Origin: Opisthocomus hoazin
Taxonomy: Eukaryota; Chordata; Aves; Opisthocomiformes; Opisthocomidae
Reading direction: 5' to 3'
Assembly (NCBI RefSeq): GCF_030867145.1
Contig: NC_134414.1
Location: 131,142,465 to 131,206,464 of the forward strand
Length of the DNA stretch: 64,000 bases
The position numbers and the translations under genes were made by a program. Within the stretch, counting starts at the first letter, position 1, and each line of letters begins with the position of its first letter. Under the pieces are notes generated by a model. The model ran no database searches, was not told where the DNA came from, and saw only the letters and a list, made by a program, of their open reading frames with translations. Positions 12,601 to 23,800 of the stretch are shown in pieces.

Positions 12601-15600
12601 GGCTTGCAACATCTCGGTTTTGCTGACTTTTGCTAATTCGGACCACATTTCAGCTGACTGTGTCCCATTAGCAGGACTGAGTCAAAGAAGCATACTTATG
12701 GTTGGGGTCATGAGGAGGGCTCGGGAGACCTGGAGTGTTCTCCATGTTCTGGCACCGGTTTCCTTGCCAAGTCGTGTAACTTTCTATGGGTCTTGTTTTC
12801 TATAGGGCCTCAGTTTCCCATGACACAATGATACTTTTCTTCTATAGAAATGGTTTTGAACAAATAAGGATGCGTGACTCCGCAAAGATTAGGTCTGCCT
12901 TACAGCACCACGCATGGTGCAACCTCACTTGCTAGGAGTTGATTAACAGGGTGAGGTGTCTCAGTGGCAGGAACCTCTGGAGGGCATCTAGGCCAAACAC
13001 AGGCTCCGCGTGCCCACTGGACAATGTGTTCCAGTGACATACTGCCTTTCTAACCAAAACGTTCCTCTTCGTGTTCAACCTCAGCCTCTCAAACTGCAGT
13101 TTATGACTGCTGCCCTTTACTTTACTATCTGGTGCTAATGAAACCAGTTTGGATTCCATGGTCTCTGCACTCCCACTCCATTAGCTAGAGGCTGCCGTTA
13201 GCTCTGCCCTCAGCCTCCTCTGCACCCCACTGAACAAGCCCAGCTCCCTCAAACGCTCCCCGCAGGCCACCTGCCCTTGGCCCCTCACCATCCTCGCAGC
13301 ATCCTGCTGGACCCTCTCTGGTTTCTCCAAGTCTTTTCAGCCTGGGGTGCAGGGGGCAAAATTAAGCACGGATTTCCCAGTGGTACCTCACCATTGCCAA
13401 GAAGGGGAGGGTAACAGTGTCCATCAACCTGCCTCCCTCCACATAGCACAGCTGCTCTGCCTTGTTTGCATTGAACACACGCTGTTGGTTCATATTGAAC
13501 TTGGCATCCACCGTCACTCTGAGGTAATTTCCAGCAGGGTGCTCCTCAGCCAGGAAGTTCCTGGTCTGTACCAATGTCCCTGGCACAGAGATTGGCAATT
13601 GTCCTTGTTGGACACTATGAGGTTTCTGTTGACATGATCTTCAGGTTCTTCTCCATTGAAGCTCTGCCATTAACTGTGTCAACAATACCGCTGCCTGACC
13701 CCACCCCAAGTTTAGTATTATCTGCAGATTTAATGAGACAGCATGATGTGTCATCCTTCAGGTCTGCGATCAAGACATTGAATAACATTGGCCCTAGTAT
13801 CAACCAAGAGTTTACTCTGCTTTTACAATATGCCGGTCAAGTCACTGATCACTACCCTTTGAGCTTGGCTATTGAGTTAATTTTCAACCCAGCTAATGAT
13901 TCTTTCACCAAGCCCCTACATCTTCACCTACCAAACATGAATGCTGAGGGAGAGGGCATCAAAGGCCTCTCTAAAATCAAGGTATATTAGATTTGTTGCT
14001 CTTCTGTTATCTACATAGCCCGTTATTTCATATGGAAGGCAGCTGGGTTGGTCAGACATGACTTGCCATTTGTAAATCCATACTGACTGTTCTTGATTAT
14101 CTGCTTGTCTTTGACATGTATGGAAATAGACTCCAAGAGGTTGTGCTCCATAATACTGCTAAGGCCTGTACCGCCTGACCAACTTATGGTTTCCCCAGTC
14201 CTCCTTCTTGCCTTTCTTAAAGGTGGGCATAATGTTGACTTTCTTTTTCTTGGAGTTCTCCGTGACCTCCCTTGATCACTGTGGTTTTTCGTAGGTGACA
14301 GATAACAGCCCCACAGTGACATCAGCCAGGTCTTTCAGCAGTCTTGGATGAATCCTGTCCAGACTGATGGATGAGAATACTTTTTGTGATGATCCTGTCT
14401 TCCTTCTGACAGATGAAAGCCAGGAATAAGTTGCTACATTCATGCATGGATGCATACACATTCATAGATGAGTACCTATTCAAGCTTTATCTTTCTAGCT
14501 GTTCAAGCCTTGATCTGAAAGTGGTTAGGGCTGGTTTGTATACATATCTATACTACTGGGGCTTGGACTTACAGGAGAGAGTCCATCTGAAATAAAATTG
14601 TTTGGTGGTTTTTTCCCTGCTGATGCACATCTCAAATTACTGCAAATATTCTGACTTCAGTAGAATTGCTCCAGAATTTAAGAAAAAACAACAAACCACA
14701 AGTAGGAAGAAAACCAGGCCCTTTGTCATGATCTGTGAAGAAAAGTAACCATGACATAATGTACAAAAGTAATGAAATATGAGCCAAGTGGAATTTTTCC
14801 ATCACCACTGGAACAAAAGTAATTGTTTTACAAAAGTTGTCTACCCTATATTCCCTGCTCTCTTCTTGTGGCAATAAACCAGATCACCTCCTCTATACCC
14901 CCAACACTCAAGAGCACTTTCTTCCAGCTGACACCTTTAGCACTATGCTACAACACTCGCTATGCTCCATCATGCCTCAGCCCCCACCCAACTCTGTGTC
15001 CTGCATCCATCTTTAGATATAATACATAAAATACATCCAAATGTACATAAAATATGCATCTTTATTTTGTTAGCTGATAGAGAAGAGTCAAATGTCATGT
15101 GTAGTTTAGAGCTACGCATCTTAGTGGCTAGGGTGGATGGACTGGCCATGTGGCCCCCACCTCCTCACTGCCGGAATAAGTCTCCTTGTCTTTTCCTCAG
15201 CGAGGTATTTACAGGTTGGTCTTCTCTGCCCAGCTAGGGATATGTGCAAAACTTATAGAATCTTAAGACATTTAAGACCTGTAACCATCTAGTGAATTTT
15301 GTTGAAACTGATTAGCAAGTTAAAGTCACCAGGAAGGTGGAACGACAAACAGATGGGCAGTATAAATGCTCCTCAGGAAAATGGACTAAAATTCAAATTT
15401 TGTAAATGCAATAAAATTTGTTATTGTTTCAAGTTAATGCTGTCTTCCCAAACATTCTTACCTCATGCAATTTAAAACCTACAGTGGCGTAAATCTATTC
15501 TTAAAGGCAATTTGCAGCAAATCAAATACAGAATACCAGAGGAGAGAGCACAGGGAATTAGAGTCATCATAATGGTTTGCTTCCAGTGCTGAAATGCCAG

Positions 15601-18600
15601 CTATGGTTATTTTATTTAGGCCAACTTCTCTGAAACTTTTTGCTCAAATGTTCCAATCCGTCATGAACCCATCCAATGTGTCGTTGTCTGTTGGATATGC
15701 TACCCATCCTGAGATAAGGAAAATGACATGGGAGACCTGAAGTTTCCATCTACCTAGAAGTCTTCACCCACCAAGAATATTTTCCTGGATAAGCTGCAGA
15801 TCTTCCAACATCCCTCTGACCAAACATGTGAGTTCATTTGACAAAGCTGCAGCTGACACGTGACAGCGTATCCACGTGTCACACTGGACACAGTGTGGGT
15901 TGTTGGCTTTGAAAGCGTGAGCTGAGAATCTTACCAGTTCTGGAGATACTGTGGCTGGGTGAGCCAGCACCCTCCCAGCATCGGCTGGGAGCACCCACTC
16001 TGGTTACGGCAGTGCGGAGATGCCATGCTGCGGCAGAGGGGACTGAAATGGGAGTCAGCCAGTCCAGTGCTATGCCAAGCATGGAAAATTAAACTCATCC
16101 AAAACCAGTGCCAGTGGCTGCAGGAGCTGAGGACAGGAGTTGTCCTGTCGGGTGCTGGGCTGGATGGTGTCCCTTAAACACTGGCATTTCTGGACACAGC
16201 AGTGCTGGCCACTGAGGGCTGCATCGGATTTTCAAGTCACTGTGATCTTCAAACAGAGGAATTCAAATAAAGGCCAAATTGGTTAGAAACAGGCCACAGA
16301 TGGTTGAAACCTGTAATGTCCTCCCCAGATATATTACTGATTTGAAAGAGTGACAGAAGTGGATGAAGGATACGGCCTCACCTAGCAAGAAGAGCCACAT
16401 CACTGCTTGCAGATCTGACCCTGCTGAGCGGGTCTAGGCCAGGGGGAAGGATCAGAGGCCTCCCGAAGCAGAGGGGTTCCCAGAAATGACGCCAGCTGCC
16501 CATGCTTCCTGGCTTGTACCGACCTATCTCACAAAGAGATCCCACCCACTCCTCTGGGCACACGCAGACTCCATCTCGACAGATGCCACCGTTGAAGCAG
16601 AAGCACGGAGGTACCACGGGTTCTGTAGTGTCTGTGTAAATAAAGAATCAAAAGAGATATGTATATTCATGAATACATATGTAAAAACACGTATCTATGT
16701 AATTTGATGAAGGAAAGAAACAAACATGTTTTATTTGAAGCTTCAACTAAAAAATATATGTAACCCACAGTTTCATACATGTACTCAGTCACTGGTCCCT
16801 CCTTGTCCCTAAAACCAATGGCATGAATGTAGCTTTCAAACATGAATTTGCATTCCCACAACGATGCAGGTGGGAACAGTTTTGCGCAGCTGCTGGACGA
16901 GCAAGAGTGAATGTCCAGACTGCCGAAAGCTCAAGCTGTTGAACCAATGAAAAGCCCAAATTACTTCTGCAGGATTTCACAGGAGCGAGAAGGCAAAACA
17001 GGGCCACAGATTCCCAGTGCTGAGGGACGTGGAACCGTAGCAAAGATGTGGATAGTCACACATCCAAGAATCAGACAGACATACTCTGATTTAAGCCAGA
17101 CATTATAGGATAAAGCAGATAAAAATCCATGCCCCAATCTTAGCCACTGCTTCTATCCACACTCCAGGAAGAGTGCCTAGTTTTATTCTGTCTTCTGGCA
17201 GAAATAGCAGCTTTTGTTGGAAATAGTCGTTGCACAGGCTGCCACAGCTTCAGGAAACAAAAAAGCACAGTCTAAGCAATGGCAGAGAAATTGCAGATCT
17301 TAGAAATTTCTGAATATACCATGGTATTTGCTATGTTTGACAAGCTCTGAAAATGTTAAGGTTTCTTAAAGAAGAGACTGGCAAAACTTGAATGGCTAAG
17401 GGGTATTCTGCAGCAGAAGTTGCAACAGGGAAGGATGCTGGGGTCGATGTAGCTTGACAGTTAGCACGACTAGGCCACTTAAGCAAAACAGCATAATTGA
17501 ACAGGCCGCTGGAAAAGACAGCTAAGAATAGCCATTGAGAAAGTTCTGATAGGGCACATGGTGTGGGTTAGCAAAAACAAGATGTGTTCAAGGATGTGGA
17601 GGCGGTCTGTTGCTATTGGCGTTAGTGCATAGTTACCAATCATAAGGGAATGTGGGGCGTGTGAACAGCGTGTGATTTATGTCTGTAGCCTATCCGATGT
17701 AAGCGTAATTGCGTGTACAGATATGGGAAATGTATATAATCACACAAGCGGGATAATAAAGAGTCCGACTGTGCATCGTATCCATGCGTGTGAGAGTCGT
17801 TCCCGTCCTTTCACGGATGCTGAAACTCGGCAGAAGGAGCTGATGGACCTCAGGCTCTGAAAGATGGGTCCAACACCTGGGGTATCTCCACAGACTGAGG
17901 CTTCCTCACAGTCAATCTCACCCGTTCCCTAAGTGGAGGATGGAGTTGGAATCCCTTCACATAAGGTTTATGGTGGAAATTGTGCACCTGTGCACTGTGT
18001 GCAGCATCTGCCTTGAAATAATGCAGAAAGCTGGAGCTGAGGACTGACATTAGATCTGACATTTTAGTGCCTGTGTTTTGAGACACTGACAAACAGAGCA
18101 AAGCCAGAAAATTCGAAAGTAAACAGTGCTGTCAGGAACACGTGCTATTGTACATTTCTGATGTCCTCACTGAACTAGAAAGATTGCCTAACTTCTTGGT
18201 CTTTAACAGGATTCATGTAACTGGAAGATTATTGCAAACTATAGGGGATGTGCCACGTGGCAGGGGTAATTCTGTTCTTGGCGCGCATCACTCAGCTTTT
18301 GCTCATGTTGTTGCTATTTAGCATTTGGGTTTCAGGCTGTCTCAGCTGCATTACAGCCAGATGTCTGTGATGACAGTGGAATAACATCTGTGTGTCGCTA
18401 GGTAATGTCTCCGCTAGCCGTCAGCTCTTCAAAACACATTGTCTCTCCGTTGGAAATCTTCCAGAAAAGAAAGGAAAACTCCTCCAGCAGCTGGGATCTG
18501 GGTGGCCCAAGCTAGGCAGCTGCGGAGAACGGCTGTATCTGGGGGAGCTGGGTGCCTGGTTGGGTAGCTGTTGCCCCATCGCCCAGCAGCGCCGGCTCGC

Positions 18601-20860
18601 CTGCCAGCCATGCGCGTGTGGCACACAGGGCCGTGTGGCATGGGGGTGACACCAGGGCTCAGCCACTGGCTTTGGACTTGAAGCCTGGGAAACCACAAAA
18701 TACTGGGGGACCTGCAGCGCAGCTCCGAGCCGCTGCCTTGCTGGGTGAACGCGTGCCCAAAGCAGCCAGGCAGAAGGTGACGCAGCAGGGTAATCTGGCA
18801 CAGAGGGTCCCACAACCAGGGCAGGAGAGGGGCTGCTCTGCAACTGCACAGACCCTGGGCAGCTGTGGTGGGAGCAGTGGTGGCACCGCTCCCACAGCCG
18901 GGCCAGGGTATCGGGGACTGGCTGTGGCACTGTTAGCCACAGGCTGCAAAAAGAGCATAAGGAAAGGGAAAGGGGAAAAGGAAGATAGGGCTGACACTCC
19001 TTTGAAAGCGGTAAAACAGAAAAGCACCAAGCTGTGGGGTAAAAAGTCCAGCACTTACCCCTGGAGGTGCAGACACAGCTGCCACGCAGCCCGTGCAGCA
19101 AAAAGCAGGTGCCAGCATGTGGTACCGGCCTTAACTTTGCCTTCACCCGAAAAGACCCTTTGTAACAACAACGTGACGCTCGTGGTATCTGTTAATCCTA
19201 GTCGAAACCGTGGCTCTGTTTAGTGCTTCTTGGTAACCTTTCTTAGCCTACTGTTCAAGGTCTCATTGTAAAGTGCTTTTTCTTTTTTTCAGAGGGAAAT
19301 CTGTGTCTTTCACAAACACGAATTCTCAAACTGAGTAATGCAGTCATGTCTACCCCACACGCAGCAGAACTCGTCAGGCTCCAGTGATTGTGACATTGCC
19401 TTAAAATCATGGGGTTCTTCTGGTTTTATTTTAAGATTCAGAAAACATCTTCTTTTTATTTGCTTTTGACTTTGAAGTTTTGCAGACATTAATCATCTCA
19501 AGAATCACATTGATTTTGAAGGTATATATTTTTAAACTAAAACTAAAAGATTCTTGCATAATACTATGTCATCATGAACTGTTGGGGTTTTTTTAATCAG
19601 ACACCGTGGGAACTGTTCATGCTAATGCTTGTGGTTAAAGTTTGAATAAAGAAGAAACACTACCACTACGCACAACAAGCAATGCATCGGATCGGCATGG
19701 AGGTATTCTCCATCCCCGATGTAGCTGCAGTTTAAATCCAGTTCCTAGCAGCTCGTTTGCCTGCAGATGTGTAAATTCTAGGCATAAGTAGAGGTATCTC
19801 CAAGCTGCACTGAGAGTTAACTCCCATCTCATCTGGCTTTAGCTCCATCAAGTCAAACAAAGCACTGGGCATATACTTATATTGGCAAAAGTAGATTATA
19901 CTGACATATGCTAAATAATTTGTTTACTTATGTGCCATTTCTTGGGCTTGGGTAAGTTCCCACCCTACAAACAGCTGATAAATCTCTTGAAGTAAAGATA
20001 ACCTAATGTATCCTCATATAAACATTTTGCTAGGCTTCTTGGTCTCCTGCTGCACAGGCAGCCAGGAGTATCTGATTCTTTCTATGAGTTTTTAATATAG
20101 GTCCATGCATAATTTTGTACCATGTCAATATAGTGAATGTTTTGCGGAGAGGAAACACTGACCACTTTTCTGCTCCAAGTTTGCGCACAGAAGTGTCTTA
20201 CGAGGGTGCAATGACCTGATTTTCAGGTATAGAATATGCAAACCAGCATCTCCGATATTCTTTCAACAAATTTTTCTATAATGCAAGCTGTAATGAAAAC
20301 ATTAACAGGTGCTATGCAGCATGTTTTGCTTATATGCGTGCAAACATATAAACATATGTAGAGCTAAGTATTTCCTCTTTAAAACGTAATTTACTAGATG
20401 AGCTAGAGGTTTATTTTTGTTGTTGAAAAGTAAGTAAGATTTCTACCGGAAGAGTGAGAAAATTTCAAGACATTTCTCAAAGCTTTATCAGAGGAATCAT
20501 GTACAGTGTAAACATGTTACAAGGAAAATACTCCAGAGATTGTTTGCCATCCTATTCTGTTTTACAGCAGAATGCAAAGTTTGGGCTACTTCTTGAAACA
20601 TCAGTGTAAGAAGAAAAATATTTCCACCTAAGAAGTACACAGCATGGATGTAATAATGTTTATCAGCAATCATGTGTAAATACTTAAGGAAAGGAAAAAG
20701 AACCCGAAGAGCTCCAATAGAGCTCAAATGGGGTAGAATTCTATTTCTTACCTGTTTTAAACCTGAAGACAAGCTGCCAAATACACAGCGCCCAAAGGGT
20801 CACGGTCACTACACAACAGGTAATTCCGACCAATATTCTGCCCCAGTGGAGCGAAGGCAT
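320..20860 (-). CDS. ADGRG7: ADGRG7 (GPR128), adhesion G protein-coupled receptor G7; 12 of its coding exons, 3' end outside window
   Basis: Orphan adhesion GPCR, a plasma-membrane receptor with a large autoproteolysed ectodomain. Twelve exons (each listed separately) join in phase with GT-AG borders into 573 codons with no stop. Order along the protein: hydrophobic segment (residues about 9-31), six-cysteine EGF-like module (46-70), GAIN region (about 73-400), GPS with Cys380, Cys395, Cys405 and Cys407 and the cleavage tripeptide His409-Thr410-Thr411, then TM1 (about 427-449), TM2, TM3 and the start of TM4. The rest of the 7TM domain and the tail lie left of position 1. The EGF, GPS and TM1-TM3 stretches match my memory of human GPR128, including the unusual HTT at the GPS, and TMEM45A is the upstream neighbour as in human. 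I am confident of the family and orthology; individual splice sites are slightly less certain. Confidence 0.95.
2499..2602 (-). CDS. ADGRG7: ADGRG7 coding exon 11: TM1
   Basis: Phase 0 to phase 2, acceptor GCCTTTCAG and donor CACCAG|GTAAGA. It covers the link after the GPS and TM1 (ISYIGVGLSMAGLVTSILF). Confidence 0.92.
3924..4073 (-). CDS. ADGRG7: ADGRG7 coding exon 10: GPS motif
   Basis: Phase 0-0 exon of 50 codons (residues 368-417), acceptor GATCCATAG, donor GATG|GTAGGG. It has the full GPS pattern: Cys-x2-Trp, Trp, Cys, then CRCNHTTNFAVLM. Adhesion GPCRs typically have H-L/x-S/T here and cleave after the second residue; the HTT form predicts scission between Thr410 and Thr411, with the tethered agonist beginning TNFAVLM. 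Confidence 0.95.
5531..5691 (-). CDS. ADGRG7: ADGRG7 coding exon 9, GAIN subdomain B
   Basis: Phase 1 to phase 0, acceptor GCCTCACGAAG and donor CCCAAG|GTAAGC. Encodes VLYQNDKLFQS and IAFSPK, strongly conserved with human GPR128. The acceptor was chosen by phase match to exon 8; an alternative AG 12 bases downstream is possible. Confidence 0.9.
7424..7537 (-). CDS. ADGRG7: ADGRG7 coding exon 8, GAIN domain
   Basis: Phase 1-1, acceptor CTTTTCAG and donor AACA|GTAAGT. Contains EVQILLNITNN, parallel to ELQVLLNMTKN in human GPR128. Confidence 0.9.
7622..7740 (-). CDS. ADGRG7: ADGRG7 coding exon 7, GAIN domain
   Basis: Phase 2 to phase 1, acceptor TTCAATGCAG and donor GAGAG|GTAAGT. Begins SLTKEMEEFSL and contains QPNVAIQSA, matching EPNIAIQSA in the human protein. 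The sequon NIT is seen. Confidence 0.9.
8058..8149 (-). CDS. ADGRG7: ADGRG7 coding exon 6, GAIN subdomain A
   Basis: Phase 0 to phase 2, acceptor CTTGTCTCAG and donor TCAAG|GTAACT. It contains the signature ATVSQLLDAN, nearly the same as in human GPR128. Confidence 0.92.
8661..8816 (-). CDS. ADGRG7: ADGRG7 coding exon 5, GAIN subdomain A
   Basis: Phase 0-0 exon of 52 codons, acceptor CCTAACAG and donor TCTCAG|GTGAGG. The segment QILTSVPDQLTTQNIS followed by an amphipathic helix fits the helical subdomain of a GAIN domain. It aligns by eye with QILTSDANKLTAENIT of human GPR128. Confidence 0.9.
8979..9310 (-). mobile_element. CR1 LINE 3' fragment, minus orientation
   Basis: Plus-strand text reads as the reverse complement of an avian CR1 3' end: a degenerate ATCATGGAGT start, then GGTTGGAAGGAAGC, CTGGAGGTCACCCAG, GCAGGGCCAGCT, GCTGCTCAGGGGC, GTGTTTGACCAGCCTCA and TGTCCATTGCTGCTTGTTCT. 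It is well diverged and has no coding capacity. It lies in the intron between exons 4 and 5. Confidence 0.8.
9311..11256. other. ADGRG7 intron 4, unique sequence
   Basis: AT-rich intronic DNA, no recognised element. An open stretch on plus at 10168-10494 has no family resemblance. Confidence 0.5.
11257..11366 (-). CDS. ADGRG7: ADGRG7 coding exon 4
   Basis: Phase 1 to phase 0, acceptor AAATTACAG and donor CACAG|GTAACC. It encodes GNASIAIRMCF through LNCNENLDSLASQ; the NCNENL motif is shared with human GPR128. Confidence 0.9.
12125..12256 (-). CDS. ADGRG7: ADGRG7 coding exon 3: start of ectodomain after EGF
   Basis: Phase 1-1 exon, acceptor CTGTGCAG and donor AACG|GTATGT. It starts VNFCEASTC and contains VGKYG before a Cys, paralleling NFCENST and VGRYG in human GPR128. 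N-glycosylation sequons NIS and NLT are present. Confidence 0.9.
12945..14415 (-). mobile_element. Old CR1-type LINE fragment (reverse transcriptase region), minus orientation
   Basis: Minus-strand frames give broken pieces of a CR1-like reverse transcriptase in the expected order: SLDRIHPRLLKDLADV near 14.35 kb, then SSIMEHNLLE and SQYGFTNGKSCLTN near 14.1 kb, IYLDF-like sequence near 13.97 kb, LGPMLFNVLIADLKDD and a mutated FADDTKL-like motif near 13.7 kb, then noncoding 3' sequence with CR1-like text down to about 12.95 kb. Many frameshifts show a long-dead copy. It lies in the intron between exons 2 and 3. Edges are approximate. Confidence 0.75.
14416..16523. other. ADGRG7 intron 2, remainder
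   Basis: Intronic, AT-rich to 15.7 kb, somewhat GC-richer at 15.8-16.2 kb. No gene or RNA signature seen. Confidence 0.5.
16524..16631 (-). CDS. ADGRG7: ADGRG7 coding exon 2: EGF-like module
   Basis: Phase 1 to phase 1 exon, acceptor TTACACAG and donor GATAG|GTCGGT. It encodes residues 37-72 with six cysteines (46, 48, 54, 59, 61, 70) around NGG and a C-x-C pair, the pattern of one EGF-like domain. Human GPR128 carries an equivalent module at this place. The donor is weaker than its neighbours, but its phase joins correctly to exon 3. Confidence 0.9.
   Translation of the reverse strand, partial: TLQNPWYLRASASTVASVEMESACAQRSGWDLFVR
17433..17438. repeat. Target-site duplication, left copy (GGATGC)
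   Basis: Matches 17815-17820 exactly. The identity extends two more bases (GGATGCTG), so the exact duplication length is uncertain. Confidence 0.45.
17439..17813 (+). mobile_element. Probable solo LTR of an endogenous retrovirus
   Basis: A 375-bp unit bounded by the direct repeat GGATGC (17433-17438 and 17815-17820; one extra base sits before the right copy). It starts TG and ends CA. Inside, in promoter order, are an inverted CCAAT box (ATTGG, 17615-17619), a CCAAT box (17636-17640), a TATA box (TATATAAT, 17733-17740) and AATAAA (17755-17760), followed by a short GC-richer U5-like end. Compact spacing of TATA and AATAAA is typical of avian retroviral LTRs. No internal retroviral genes flank it, so it would be a solo LTR in ADGRG7 intron 1, antisense to the gene. 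Family unassigned. Confidence 0.6.
17815..17820. repeat. Target-site duplication, right copy (GGATGC)
   Basis: Partner of 17433-17438, flanking the probable solo LTR. Confidence 0.45.
18440..19190. other. GC-rich patch in ADGRG7 intron 1
   Basis: A GC-rich block of about 750 bp in AT-rich surroundings. Stop codons are scarce, so overlapping long ORFs appear on both strands (223 codons plus, 241 codons minus), none with a recognisable domain. It may be an old repeat or an intronic GC island. Confidence 0.4.
20752..20860 (-). CDS. ADGRG7: ADGRG7 coding exon 1: start codon and N-terminal hydrophobic segment
   Basis: Residues 1-36, beginning MPSLHWGRILVG, with a hydrophobic run at about 9-31 followed by basic residues. 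The donor is ACAG|GTAAG, phase 1. I chose the ATG at 20860 because it has A at -3 and aligns with the start of human GPR128. An in-frame ATG 24 codons upstream (20932) is also open but has T at -3. The segment could be a signal peptide or a signal anchor. Confidence 0.85.
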
Positions 20861-23800
20861 GTTGCCGTGCAGACTGTCTGCTCTGCTATAAAATGGTACT
20901 ATACATTCATACCCTTGTGATGGATAAACCATTAACTACTTGTCTACTGCTAAAACTTTAACCTTTTCTGTTCCACTTAGGAAAAAAATAGTTCTGGTGG
21001 AGAAGTGGCACACCATTATTTCTATCATTTTCCACCTGATAAAACATTTCACTTATCAAGGCATTAAATGTCATGTGTTCTACTTGCTGTAGGAAGATGT
21101 CTCAGCTCAGACACTCAGCTACATTGATACTGATAAAGGCTACAGCTTTGAGTGTGTGGCATTGCTCAGAGCCATGCCAGCAAACCTCTCTTCCCTCCAA
21201 GCAAGGCATCCTCATACACATATATGTGTGTGTATGTATATATATTGCCTCCTGGGAACTGACTGTGGTCCTCAAACCAGACCTGCACATGATCTGGGAG
21301 GTGCTGGCTGGTGTGGGCCAAAACCATGCCAGGCAGCATGCTAGCACTGGAAGGATTAGTCCTGTTGTGTGGCCTCATTTCATTTGCTAGTGCAGCCGTA
21401 ACCACCGGGCTCTGCAGGGGGGAGGCCAGGCAAGGCCCGGGGAGGAGGCTGTGGAAAGGTGAGAAGAAAGGTTCTCCTCTGCAGCAACGTTCCTCTTGTG
21501 CTGAGAGGAGGTGGAAATGCTGACTGTAGGAGGACTGGCTGAGGTCATGCACTTGGCACGGGCTTTCAGGAGGGTAAATGGCATTTCCATGCTACATTTT
21601 GGACAGGCACTGCAGAGCCTTGTTGCATCCCCTCTGTGCACCACCATTAAATATGGTCACTCAGCAGGCACTGGCACAACTGGGAATGAAATCTTTGTCT
21701 TCAGATTCCCAGGACATCTGATTCATCCAGAAAGGAGTGGGGAAGAAAAAGAAAACAGGTAAAAGGCACCGGTAAAATGTGAAGCAGAAAGAAAAGTTAC
21801 ACCACCAGAACTGCCAAAATCAGCATCTTCTGCATGTTAGTGTGTCTCCCACTGACAAATTAAAAGCTAAGAGATGAATGTCACAGTCAAAGTGAAGAGG
21901 CAAATAAAGCTATTAAAAAAGCTAATTGGAATAAACACTCTCTTTTATCATCAGTGACCAGTGGATGGATCCCCTGCGTGTGAGTAGGAACAGTATCATG
22001 GTGTTCTTCGATAGTGAGGAAAGGAGGTTTGTTTGGCTTTTTTCATTATCAAAGCACTTGCATCCCAGTTTTAGAAACAGAGCTCAAAAACCTGGTGTGA
22101 TATGCCAAGGATGTACAGAAATCCAGTCAAAAAAAGGGCTCAGGTCACTTGGGATGTGGCCCAATGGTCTAGCCACTAGATACTACTGATGCTGCTATTG
22201 ATACTGCTAGATACTACTATTTCTTTAACACCTTTCAGATTACTAAGACTTTTTTTCCTCTTAACAAGAAAAAAGATGAATAAGGCATGCAGTTAATCTC
22301 CTTGGTGGAACTCTGCAAAATATTTGTAAAAATACTCATATTCAAAAAATCAATACAGGCAATACCAAACATCTAATTTTTAGTCCCTGAGACACTTTGT
22401 ATTGAGGAAAGCACCTAAGGACATAGAAAAAACTGAGGAAATGCTGACATAATTAAGATTACATTTACAAAAGGGAGCTCCAAAATTGTTAATATGCTTG
22501 TTTAGACAGCCAAACGTCTTCACAATCTGCTCGCAGAGTTTTTAGTTAAAGACAGGCTGTGCTGCCACACCAGTGGCTTCTACTGGGACAAACCTCCGGG
22601 CAGGACAGGGATGTTTGCTGTCTGTCTGAGAGCAGCTCTGTCCAGCTGGGGATCTGCCTGCCTGCCTGCGGCACCCGTTGGGTTACGAGCGCGTCTCTTG
22701 TCCTAGATCTTTCCTGTCTCCGTGTTATTCTCATTAGCATGGAAAACAGAGAAGGGAAAAGATCCTCTGTGCTGGGATCAGCACAGGGACACGAGACGTG
22801 CGCGGGGGGGCCGTGGCACGCAGCCGCTGGGTGGGAGGGAGTCCGAGGGTGGGAGGACACAGCCGTCTTCCTGGCACAGAGGGGGTGTTTGAGCCTTTTA
22901 ACTCAATAAAATGCCACACTGCAAAACCCCCTTAAGGGGGTTGCACAGGCACCGGCAGGCTTCCTTCATCAGAGGGGCAGAAGTGGAGCTCTACGGGGCA
23001 GGGCAGCAGGGGTGTCCCCTTTGCCAGGCAAGAGCAGCCGTGGGTGGAGGGTGGGTGGCACAGCCCCAGGGCTTGTCCCAGCGCACATCCCACCACCCGG
23101 CTGGCCCACAGGCTGAGAAGAATTTGCAGAGTCGCCCGGGTGAGCCCTGGTAGCCCGACAGTTGCGTGGCCCAGCTATCTCACTGCTGTCGAATGGTGGA
23201 CAACCACAATGCTCAGCTGAGGAGAGACATCTCATCCTTGTCCTGCTCACAAAGAACGCTTAGTACTCTTGCACATGTTAATTGCTTTACAACCTCTTGC
23301 CGTAAGCAGTTAAATGTTTGCTTTTCTGGGGTTGGAAGGGCCAATAGCTTAAAACTGGGTCTAGGAGACACACAGGAAGATGCCCATCCCTGCGCAGGAC
23401 TTGTACAGAGCAAAGCAGAACCAAGTGTGATTTGGACAGACTAGATCTTGCAGATGGGGAAACTGAGTCACAGAAAAGTTCAGCAACATTAAGTTAAGCT
23501 ACATCCAATACAGCACCAAGTCTGAGGATTACAGTATATTGAAAGCATACCCAGCTTCTGAACCACAAGTCTGGGTCCTCTGCTAGTAGAAATGCTGCTA
23601 GATGATAGCAGGGGCTTTGCATACTTGCAGAGATTTTTAAATGACAGAGTAGGAAAGAAATAAGAATGAATTCTTGTGGTTACTGACATTGCCCTTACTG
23701 TTCAGTGGAAACAACATGCCTGCTTCATTCCTCTATATACCTAACGTCATCATGGATGTCTTTGAGCAGCATGTTTTATTTAGATTTATAAAATACTGTG

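Noticed and set aside
18421..19223. Overlapping 241- and 223-codon ORFs
   Set aside because: GC-rich intronic patch, no splice logic or domain.
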